Source: JBCCTX01 sp965263105
Lineage (GTDB): Bacteria; Bacteroidota; Bacteroidia; J057
Reading direction: 5' to 3'
Assembly (NCBI GenBank): GCA_965263105.1
Contig: CBDHGL010000002.1
Span: 62,001 to 126,000 of the forward strand
DNA length: 64,000 nt
A model generated the notes under the pieces. The model was not told the DNA's origin, searched no databases, and saw nothing but the letters and a program-made list of their open reading frames with translations. Position numbers and translations under genes: made by a program. Each line of letters opens with the position of its first letter. Within the stretch, counting starts at the first letter, position 1. Below, in pieces: positions 24,351-31,709 of this stretch.

Positions 24351-26155
24351 TTAACAGCATTGGAGCAAGTTTTGATTGTATTGAAAGGAAGCAAAATTTT
24401 GTTCTTCAAGGTGGTGCAGGTAGTGGTAAAACAGAATCACTTAAACGAGTAGTTTGAGTACATAACACAGAAACACCTAAGTGCGAAAATAGCTTGTATT
24501 ACACATACCAATTTGGCAGTTGATGATTGATAAAGTCAAGAGTTGATAAGATTACACCATATGCACAATCCACTCTTTCTTGAATAACTTGATAAAAGAT
24601 TATAAAAAGAACCTTCATGAGGTGGTCAGTGAGATATTTAAGCTAAAAAGGGTAGAAACCTTAGAGCATAAGGAATATAAAAAAAGCTATGGAAAGTATG
24701 CATCTTTTTGCTCTCAGTTAAGCAACAAACTACTCCAAAGGTAATAGGAAAAAGAGAATATTGATAAAGATGCAGCTACGTTTAACAATGAGCTTGCCAA
24801 TATCCAAAATCTGAATGATGAGATTGAAGCACTTATAAAAGAAAGAGATCATAATGAAAAAAAGGTTTAACAGCTTTAGTAATTTGTCGTTCGGACATGA
24901 TAGCTAGAAATGGCTTGCATTGTTTGAAAAACACCCTCTACTTTCAAAGATATTACATGATAAATACGATTTTATGTAGACGAATTAGGATACAAACAAA
25001 AATTATTGAATCCTTTCCAAAACCTCTATCGACAGTGATAAATTGGGCTTTTTGGTGATTCAATGCAAGGTATATGATGACGGAATTGGAGAGTAGGGTA
25101 CATATAAAAACGATAAAATAATTGAAAAAGAAGATAATTTTAGAGGTTCAAATCACCTTTATTCAGCTAGAAATGGATTTAAAACAGGAAGTAGCATTTA
25201 AAACAAAAGATGGGGCTAACAGAAACTATTGAGGACCGACAAGGTGAAGTTAAACTTATTACTCTATTTAATTGAAAGAACCGCAAGCGGTAATCCCAAA
25301 AACAAAGACGAGTATTTACAAATTGAAATTAGAGCAAGTTAGCAGGTACAATGAGGGGTTTAAGAATGATGTTGACAAATAAGTCCATTGCTACAGAAGT
25401 TGGTGAAAAGTTGTATAGCGTATTCAATAAAAGATATGCGGATGTTAAGGATGAAATAGAAAAGGATTTGGGGCGAAGGTTGCCTTTTAGATTTAGCAGC
25501 ATGAAAGCGTACTCTTCAAAGAATTTCAACTACGTAATTACTGAGTAAAATTCATTGTTTCATCTCATTGAAGATAAAAAGAAAATCAGCTCAAACTGGA
25601 TAGAAATTGGTGGTGAACACGGAGCCATAGCAGATTTTGCATTTAAACCTCAAACTAGCTTAAAAAGTCGGATGCTTATAGTTCTTAAATTATCAGGAAA
25701 GATGCAAAGTGAAATTGAGAACAGATGGCTATGAATTTTATCCAACTTTCAAGGACGCCTCATGATGGTGGAAATAAACCTTAGCGGCCTCGAATGGCTA
25801 AAGAATGATAGCTTAAAAGGTTTTTAATAACTATGAGAGGCTTTTTAAAAAGGACGGTTTTATAATTCCGAAAAATGATGAACTATTTTCCTACCTAAAT
25901 GAAAAGGAAACTGATTACATAACTATGCACAAAACCAAAGGTTCGGGAATTAAGAACGTAATGGTTGTTCTGGACGAGTTTTTTTGGACTCCCAGAAATA
26001 TAAGTTTAAATTGATCTTTGACCCCAATGAGCCTGATGTAAAGAAGAAATGCAAGATACAATCGAAAATTTTATGTAGCGTGTTCAAGAGCAAAGACCAA
26101 CTTGAAATACCAAATTATTGCTCCAAGAAATAGATTTGCTAGGATAATGAAATAA
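24339..26155 (+). pseudogene. Decayed UvrD/Rep-type helicase (GajB-like)
   Basis: Begins with an ATG at 24339 overlapping the end of the GajA-like remnant. Fragments in shifting frames show Walker A NFVLQGGAGSGKTESLKRVV (about 24395), the superfamily 1 motif GLFGDSMQGIYDD-like (about 25050), TMHKTKGSGIKNVMVVLDEF (about 25925) and FYVACSRAKTNL (about 26074). The last piece ends at TAA 26153-26155. A 65-residue open piece survives at 25351-25548. Order and pairing match the second gene of Gabija. The stop is directly followed by a fragment of the 304-bp intron-like element, so the cassette's attC is destroyed. Confidence 0.75.
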
Positions 26156-26164
26156 CTTTCGCTA

Positions 26165-26235
26165 ATCGAGTAGGCGGCTGATCCCGATAAATCGGGACCC
26201 ATACACCTCTCACAGCACCGTAGGTACGGACCTTC
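26165..26235 (-). mobile_element. Truncated copy of the 304-bp group II intron-like element
   Basis: These 71 bp equal the intron 3' end (minus strand) of copies 1 and 2, including the CTACTCGAT terminus and the domain VI hairpin UCCCGAU/AUCGGGA. The match stops after GGACCTTC (plus strand) and unrelated sequence follows. The left flank TTTCGCTA is the same kind of attC half-site as in the full copies, so a deletion removed the rest of the element and the attC. Confidence 0.85.
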
Positions 26236-26379
26236 GTATCGAGAAAATACTCTTCTTGAACACATAAAAGATACAGGGATAAGTGGAAAATAAAAGACCT
26301 CCATTTCGATAACACAGAATTCCATTTTGAGATTCCAGAAAATCTTTTAGATTTGTATCCAAATGGATACAATCTTGGA

Positions 26380-26682
26380 ATGATTATTATCGAAAAAACT
26401 TCTGAATTCGACAAGTGGATTGGGAAGCTTAAGGATATAAGAGCAAAAGCCAAAATACTCTTCCGACTCCAGAAACTCGAAACAGACGAATATTTCGGAG
26501 ATTGTAAGCCAGTAGGGGACGGAATCAGCGAGATGCGTATTAACTATGCCAAAGGCTACCGAGTGTATTTCAAGAAAAAAGGAAGCCAAATCATAATCCT
26601 ATTGATTGGCGGAGACAAATCCTCTCAAAAAAAGGACATCAAAAAAGCGAAAGAAATCTGGAATAGAGTAAAAAATAATTGA
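26380..26682 (+). CDS. higB: HigB/RelE-type toxin (addiction module killer protein)
   Basis: I start at the ATG at 26380 (MIIIEKTSEFDKWIGKLKDI), the usual N-terminus of the family; the longer frame adds unrelated residues. The 100-residue product has KDIRAKAKILFRLQKLETDE, DGISEMRINYAKGYRVYFKK and IILLIGGDKSSQKKDIKKA, all features of the phage-derived Gp49-like/HigB ribosome-dependent mRNA interferase group. It precedes HigA by 1 bp. An open frame without start runs into it from 26269, possibly an eroded upstream gene. Confidence 0.93.
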   Translation: MIIIEKTSEFDKWIGKLKDIRAKAKILFRLQKLETDEYFGDCKPVGDGISEMRINYAKGYRVYFKKKGSQIIILLIGGDKSSQKKDIKKAKEIWNRVKNN

Positions 26683-26683
26683 T

Positions 26684-26986
26684 ATGGAAAGTACGAAATT
26701 TGACATAGCAGATTATCTCGACAGTAATGAAATGATTGCGGAGTATTTGAATACAGTACTCGAAGAGGGTGACACCTCGGATTTAATTGTGGCAATCGGC
26801 CATGTAGCAAAGGCAATTGGAATGGCCAAAATAGCGGAAGAGACCGGAATGAGTAGGCCAAGTCTTTACAAGGCACTTTCAGACGGAGCTAAGCCACGAT
26901 TTGCGACAATAATGAAAGTATTAAAAGCTATAGGAGCACAAATCCAGGTGAATCCAAAAATAACGACACCGCAACAAGGTATATGA
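26684..26986 (+). CDS. higA: HigA-type antitoxin
   Basis: A 100-residue protein: flexible N-terminus with SNEMIAEYLNTVLEEGD and a helix-turn-helix, GMAKIAEETGMSRPSLYKAL followed by SDGAKPRFATIMKVLKAIG. This is the addiction-module antidote family paired with HigB of this type. It neutralises the toxin and should repress the operon. Its last six or so codons run into the attC site that ends the cassette, as often happens in integrons. Confidence 0.93.
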   Translation: MESTKFDIADYLDSNEMIAEYLNTVLEEGDTSDLIVAIGHVAKAIGMAKIAEETGMSRPSLYKALSDGAKPRFATIMKVLKAIGAQIQVNPKITTPQQGI

Positions 26987-27035
26987 AAGCATAACACCCT
27001 GTGGGATGCTAGGCTTCATATACTAGACGTTGGGC
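26969..27035 (+). other. attC-like site after higBA
   Basis: R'' CCGCAAC (26969-26975) and a textbook R' GTTGGGC (27029-27035). Between them lies the stem GTATATGAA-(A)GC / GGC-TTCATATAC with an unpaired A, the kind of extrahelical base integrases use to choose the strand. Total 67 bp, within the range of short attC sites. Confidence 0.75.
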
Positions 27036-27112
27036 GTCCATCAGAAGCCATCCCTGGAAACTGGTAATTCGCCGCAAAAGGCTGTAAATTTGCCCAAACA
27101 AAGGCTATCAAC

Positions 27113-27964
27113 ATGGCGCTTCAAGATAAATACATCAACCCCTTTACTGACTACGGTTTCAAGAAACTGTTTGGGACGGAGATAAACAAAGACCTGTTAA
27201 TCGATTTCCTCAACCAGGTGCTACCGGAGCGCCACCACATCCAGGACTTATCCTATACCCCGACAGAACAGTTAGGCGCCAGCGAGGTAGACCGCAAGGC
27301 GATATTTGACCTGTACTGCACCAGCCCGAGTGGAGAAAGGTTCATCGTCGAGGTCCAAAAGGCGAAGCAGAACTACTTTAAAGACCGGAGTGTGTATTAT
27401 TCGACCTTTCCCATTCAGGAACAGGCAAAAAAGGGAGACTGGGATTATCAATTAGCGGCAGTATACACAATAGGGATACTAGATTTTGTATTCGACGATG
27501 ACCGCCACAAGGAACAGGTACGCCACGAAGTAAAGTTGAAGGATCAACATTGCGAGGTATTTTATGACAAGCTGACCTTCATTTACCTGGAGATGCCGAA
27601 TTTCAAAAAGGCAGAGGCAGAACTGGAAACCGATTTTGACAAGTGGATGTATGTGTTGAAACACCTGCCGTATCTCCAAAACCGGCCTGCGGCCTTACAG
27701 GAACGAATATTTCAGAAACTATTCGAAGCAGCAGAAATTGCCCGCTTCGACCCAGAAGAAAAAGCCAGGTATGAGGAAAGTTTGAAATATTACCGGGATT
27801 TGAAAAATGTGGTGGATACGTCTTTCGAAGAAGGCAGAGAAGAAGGCAAAATTGAAGTAATCCTTAAATCTCATGCAGCAGGGCTGGATGTAGAAACGAT
27901 AGCTAAAATTACTGGGAAATCTATTGAAGAAGTAAAGAAGGCCATCGATGAAGCCGAACGCTAA
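27113..27964 (+). CDS. Rpn-family PD-(D/E)XK nuclease / transposase-like protein
   Basis: A 283-residue protein starting MALQDKYINPFTDYGFKKLF, the hallmark of the Rpn/YhgA-like 'PD-(D/E)XK nuclease family transposase'. The nuclease core shows DRKAIFDLYCTSPSGERFIV followed by EVQ, i.e. the D...ExQ active site. The C-terminus has EEGREEGKIEVILKSHAAGL, the usual helical tail. Family members promote recombination or act in phage defence. The stop TAA straddles the junction with intron copy 1: the last base of the stop is the first base of the inserted element, and the stop is the same with or without it. Confidence 0.93.
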   Translation: MALQDKYINPFTDYGFKKLFGTEINKDLLIDFLNQVLPERHHIQDLSYTPTEQLGASEVDRKAIFDLYCTSPSGERFIVEVQKAKQNYFKDRSVYYSTFPIQEQAKKGDWDYQLAAVYTIGILDFVFDDDRHKEQVRHEVKLKDQHCEVFYDKLTFIYLEMPNFKKAEAELETDFDKWMYVLKHLPYLQNRPAALQERIFQKLFEAAEIARFDPEEKARYEESLKYYRDLKNVVDTSFEEGREEGKIEVILKSHAAGLDVETIAKITGKSIEEVKKAIDEAER

Positions 27965-28318
27965 TCGAGTAGGCGGCTGATCCCGATAAATCGGGACCCA
28001 TACACCTCTCACAGCACCGTAGGTACGGACCTTCCCGGTTTTTCAAATCGGGATAAACTCCTACGGCGCTTGGTCAAACAACTCTGATAGAAAGATAGTA
28101 GTCGACAAAAGGGAGCTAGCCGCTTGTTGAACAAAGTGAAATCCCGATCCACGGGGCTAGCGCTTCTTCGTTGCCTAAGCACGCAGGAGACTTTCACTCC
28201 CCAGACACATTTCTTCAAGTACTTTACCTAAATTGGGGAAAAGCTCGGTATAACATTCCGGGCACACACAATGGCTATATGCCCAGGCTTCGCCTAGCAT
28301 ATAGCCCAATCGTCAGCT
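27957..28318 (+). other. attC-like site split by intron copy 1
   Basis: Left half AACGCTA (27957-27963), right half ACAATGGCTATATGC starting at 28268. Rejoined they give an R'' core GCTAAC, a stem TGGCTATATGC / GCATATAGCC-CA (28272-28308) and R' GTCAGCT (28312-28318). The R' box is one base off consensus. Confidence 0.6.
27964..28267 (-). mobile_element. 304-bp ORF-less group II intron-like element, copy 1
   Basis: On the minus strand it starts GTGTGCCCGG (the GUGYG intron 5' end) and ends CCTACTCGAT. Inside are GGAGTGAAAGTCTCC, a stretch common near the 5' part of bacterial group II introns, a domain V-like CCGTACC/TACGGTGCTGTGAGAGG and a domain VI hairpin. It cannot encode a reverse transcriptase. 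Insertion is antisense to the cassettes at TTGT|T, the target of group IIC-attC introns. The domain V hairpin lacks its distal stem and tetraloop, so self-splicing is doubtful. Boundaries could shift by 2 bp because of the CACACAC run. Confidence 0.75.
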
Positions 28319-28339
28319 GAAAAAAGACAAGAGAAAAAT

Positions 28340-28915
28340 ATGGAAGCATTGTTTCATTTGATATTCGAGATTATCAAAATCTCCATACTCGCGAGTATCT
28401 ATGCGACCTTGACTCTTTTGTTATTTAAGTTGATTGGAAAGTATCGACCAGACAGTTGGTTTGATAGAGTAACTCGGAAGAAATTAAAATTTTGGTTTTT
28501 AAGTGGCTTCATTATTACCGTCGGACTTTTCGGGTTTATGACAACTCATTTTGGGGACCATGGACTAGGAGACGGAGCAAGAGTTCCAATCGGACATTTT
28601 AGAGAAATTCAAGAGATTAACGGAACTCAAGCCTACATTCAGGACATAGACAATGGAATCTATGCTTTGAACATTGAACGCTTCCATATTACAGACGACT
28701 ATGTTTACGGACTGACAGGAAGACAAAATGAAAATTATGAAGGTCAATTCTTCCTATATGACTTGGGCAATAATGAAGTCAAGACTTTTAAAACATTGAC
28801 AGAATTTCAAAATGAACTAAAGCAGAATGGACTTGACCAAAATGCTGAACTTAATGACTTCAATTATTATTACAGAAAACATTGGAGTGGTTGGCGGTTT
28901 TGGCTACTTCCATGA
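28340..28915 (+). CDS. Hypothetical membrane protein, cassette-borne
   Basis: Not recognised. A 191-residue protein with two N-terminal transmembrane segments (residues about 10-33 and 50-68), then a soluble region rich in aromatic and acidic residues (QAYIQDIDNGIYALNIERFH and FFLYDLGNNEVKTF). The TM topology puts this last part probably outside the membrane. It is the only gene of its cassette, flanked on both sides by intron-split attC sites. GC is lower than in the cco region, in keeping with foreign origin. Confidence 0.75.
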   Translation: MEALFHLIFEIIKISILASIYATLTLLLFKLIGKYRPDSWFDRVTRKKLKFWFLSGFIITVGLFGFMTTHFGDHGLGDGARVPIGHFREIQEINGTQAYIQDIDNGIYALNIERFHITDDYVYGLTGRQNENYEGQFFLYDLGNNEVKTFKTLTEFQNELKQNGLDQNAELNDFNYYYRKHWSGWRFWLLP

Positions 28916-28934
28916 GAAAAAGAATAAAAAGCCG

Positions 28935-29309
28935 AACGCTAATCGAGTAGGCGGCTGATCCCGATAAATCGGGACCCATACACCTCTCACAGCACCGTAC
29001 GTACAGACCTTCCCGGTTTTTCAAATCGGGATAAACTCTTACAGCGCTTGGTCAAACAACTCTGATAGAAAGATAGTAGTCGACAAAAGGGAGCTAGCCG
29101 CTTGTTGAACAAAGTGAAATCCCGATCCACGGGGCTAGCGCTTCTTCGTTGCCTAAGCACGCAGGAGACTTACACTCCCCAGACACATTTCTCCAAGTAC
29201 TTTACCTAAATTGGGGAAAAGCTCGGTATAACATTCCGGGCACACACAATGTGTATGATGTTCATGTCGGGCAAAAGCCCGCCGCGCCACATACACCGAT
29301 CCGTTATGA
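28935..29309 (+). other. attC-like site split by intron copy 2
   Basis: Left half AACGCTA (28935-28941), right half ACAATGTGTATG from 29246. Rejoined: R'' GCTAAC, stem GTGTATG / CATACAC, inner hairpin GGGC-AAAA-GCCC, and R' GTTATGA (29303-29309). The ATG inside R' is the start of the next cassette's gene. The left flank AAGCCGAACGCTA is identical to that of copy 1 over 13 bp. Confidence 0.7.
28942..29245 (-). mobile_element. 304-bp ORF-less group II intron-like element, copy 2
   Basis: Same length and ends as copy 1, with scattered substitutions. It shares the domain VI hairpin of copy 1 but has the CTCTTACAGCG variant (plus strand) seen in copy 3. Right-hand flank is unrelated to that of copy 1 apart from ACAATG, which indicates a separate insertion. 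Confidence 0.75.
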
Positions 29310-30332
29310 CTAAGAAAAAAAAGACCTTAATAATCAGAATCCTATTGTTCGGTGGAACCGCAATCTCCATGTTTTTTGTACCATGGATTTTGGTAAAGGC
29401 TTGGATTTTACCTCTACCCGATACGATTCAAGAACAGGTTGATCAAGCCATTGGACATGGATTTGAGGGCATGATTGTTTATGTGGACGAGGCAGGAAAA
29501 CCACCAGCATTTTACGCAGGTGGTTGGAAAGATAGACAGAACAAAATACCGGCCGACCCAAAATCATTATTCAAAATTGCCAGCATTAGCAAATTATATA
29601 CGGCTGTGGCGGCTTACTAAATTGGTCAAAGAAAGACGTTTGTCTTTTGATAAAACACTCACTGATTATCTTCCGAAACTTAGAGGTAGGATTGAAAATG
29701 CTGAAGAAATTACTTTGCGGATGATGATTCAACACCGTTCTGGCATTCCAAATTTCACAGATAATCCCGCTTTTTGGGACAATGAACAGGAAAATAGCAA
29801 AAATGCCTTAAATTTTGCCCTGGATTTACCAGCAAGTTTTGAACCTGATAGAGGATATGAATATTCTAACACGAATTATTTGTTGCTTCGAAGGATAATG
29901 GATGGTGTTTTAGGATATAAGCACCATGAGTATATCAAAGAGAAGATATTGATTCCTTTAGAGCTAAAGAACACCTATTTTTCGATTACTGAAGTCGATT
30001 TAGATGATGTTATGAGTGGATATTATGTGGGATATGAGGAAGATTTTAAAGATCGTGAATATGGGATGTTGGCTACAGCAGAGGACGTGGGTATATTCTT
30101 ACGAGCGCTAAACGATGGTTCCGTATTTGACGAGGGAGAAAAGGAAATCTATCCTTATGAATACAAGCATGGAGGGTTGGTAGTTGGCTATCAAAGCCTT
30201 GCAGAATACCACAAAGACATTGATGCCGTGGTAATTCAATTCATAAACACTACTGATTTTGAAGGTTATGAATGGAACTTATCGGAAATTACAATTAACC
30301 GAATTGTGAAAATCATTAGAAAGAAAAACTAG
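29306..30332 (+). pseudogene. Serine hydrolase (class C beta-lactamase family) with a frameshift
   Basis: Frame 1 from the ATG at 29306 gives a signal anchor and ends ...FKIASISKLYTAVAAY with a stop at 29618-29620. The SISK motif is the catalytic S-x-x-K. The rest continues in another frame: TKLVKERRLSFDKTLTDYLP, then RMMIQHRSGIPNF and YEYSNTNYLLLRRI with the second catalytic Y-S-N, and HGGLVVGYQS in place of the K-T-G box. Deleting one T near 29615-29617 restores VAATKLVKERRL. So this is a penicillin-binding-protein-like hydrolase broken by one base, or a sequencing error. Role unknown; such proteins act in the periplasm. Confidence 0.82.
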
Positions 30333-30399
30333 CCACCATAATGTATATGCGATAATAAATCATCCTCCCTTACATTTAACCTAACCTTATCAACTTAAC

Positions 30400-31485
30400 G
30401 TGAAAATAACTCCAAAAGCGAAAAGAAACATTTCAAGGATTATTCCCTTCGCGGTGATCTGGTTATTGAGTGGATGGATAGCTGATATAACAGAGATCGG
30501 AGGAGCACATAACCAAAACCTCAATCCAGATACGGAAATTTCCTACACCCTCCCCGTGCTGATTTTTGCTAGCCTGGCGAATGTCCTGGTTGGACTTATC
30601 GTTGGGGTTTTAGAAGTGGTTTATTTAGAAAAGAGATTTTCAAACCGAACACTGAGGGCCAAGTTTTTTTACAAACTATTAATCTACCTCACCTTATTTA
30701 TTATCATTATAGTCCTCTTTTTTCCTGTGGCATCTGCGCTCGAAACGGGCATAAGTTTGCTAGAAGTTGATGCCTGGCAAAAATTGGGTAGATTCCTATT
30801 AAGTATCTCTTTCCTTACCACTTTATTTCAATTGTCTGTAAGGCTTATGGTTTGTTTGATATATTCCGCTATAAGTGAAAACTTAGGACATCATGTGTTA
30901 TTAAATTTTTTTTCCGGGAAATACCATCAACCCAAAATTGAAAAGCGAATTTTCATGTTCCTAGACATGAAATCTTCGACTACCATAGCCGAAACGCTAG
31001 GTCACATAAAATACTTCAAATTACTGGACACCTATTACAATATTATGTCAGACCCCATCATCAATTCATTTGGTGAAGTCTACCAGTATATAGGAGATGA
31101 AATCGTGATTTCATGGAAACCTGACAAGGGTCTTAACCAGGCAAACTGCATCAAATGCTTCTTTGACATACGCGATCATCTCAATGAACAAAAAGAAGAT
31201 TTATTTCATGAATTTGGCTTTGAAATCAGTTTCAAAGCTGGGATTCATTTCGGTGAAGTCACTATTGGAGAAATTGGAGCCTTAAAAAAGGAAATCGTAT
31301 TTACAGGGGATGTTTTAAATACGACCGCTAGAATCCAAAGTCTTTGTAAGGAATTACAATCTGACTTATTGATCTCAGCTGCAATTAAAGAATTATTACC
31401 CCATTCCAACTATCAATATAGCTCTAAAGGAGAGATAGAACTGAAAGGAAGAAATAAGAAAGAAGAACTGTTTAGCGTAACTTGA
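30400..31485 (+). CDS. Membrane-bound class III adenylate/guanylate cyclase
   Basis: A 361-residue protein with a GTG start at 30400. Four transmembrane helices span residues about 15-175, and a class III cyclase domain fills about 185-350. The metal-binding aspartates are in FMFLDMKSSTT and YQYIGDEIVISW; the transition-state region reads GDVLNTTARIQSL with Asn and Arg in place. The substrate-specifying positions cannot be read safely, so cAMP against cGMP is open. Bacteroidota contain similar 4-TM cyclases. It shares a cassette with the broken serine hydrolase and ends at an attC-like site. Confidence 0.88.
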   Translation: MKITPKAKRNISRIIPFAVIWLLSGWIADITEIGGAHNQNLNPDTEISYTLPVLIFASLANVLVGLIVGVLEVVYLEKRFSNRTLRAKFFYKLLIYLTLFIIIIVLFFPVASALETGISLLEVDAWQKLGRFLLSISFLTTLFQLSVRLMVCLIYSAISENLGHHVLLNFFSGKYHQPKIEKRIFMFLDMKSSTTIAETLGHIKYFKLLDTYYNIMSDPIINSFGEVYQYIGDEIVISWKPDKGLNQANCIKCFFDIRDHLNEQKEDLFHEFGFEISFKAGIHFGEVTIGEIGALKKEIVFTGDVLNTTARIQSLCKELQSDLLISAAIKELLPHSNYQYSSKGEIELKGRNKKEELFSVT

Positions 31486-31502
31486 GAAAAGAAGCCGAAA
31501 AT

Positions 31503-31553
31503 CGCTAACCATATGTAAAACTGCATTAACCCACGGTTTACATTAAATTAGCC
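31503..31553 (+). other. attC-like site after the cyclase gene
   Basis: R'' CGCTAAC (31503-31509), stem ATGTAAA(A)C / GTTTACAT with one bulged A, and a decayed R' ATTAGCC (31547-31553). The left flank GAAGCCGA resembles the flanks of the split sites at 27957 and 28935. A further R'-like CGTTAGCA lies at about 31690, with a tiny ORF (31564-31635) between; that second site lacks a clear stem. Confidence 0.5.
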
Positions 31554-31709
31554 CTCAACAAAAATGAAAATGCGTATTCATGGTAAATGGGTAGAAAATG
31601 CTGGAGAGGGGATATGGGTTATGAAAAAGAAGTAACTGCGTTCAACATAGACTTTGGACCAAGCTTTCAGCCAGCACATTACCCAACCGTTAGCAATAAT
31701 TCAACCTAG

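Noticed and set aside
24339..26155. Helicase fragments as a sequencing-error-ridden intact gene
   Set aside because: The many stops, shifts and small deletions are confined to this pair while neighbours are open, so genuine decay is more likely.
28009..28218. 69-codon minus-strand frame inside the intron-like elements (also at 36374-36562 and 38538-38747)
   Set aside because: It matches no maturase or other family, and recurrence only reflects near-identity of the copies; it overlaps the presumed ribozyme structure.
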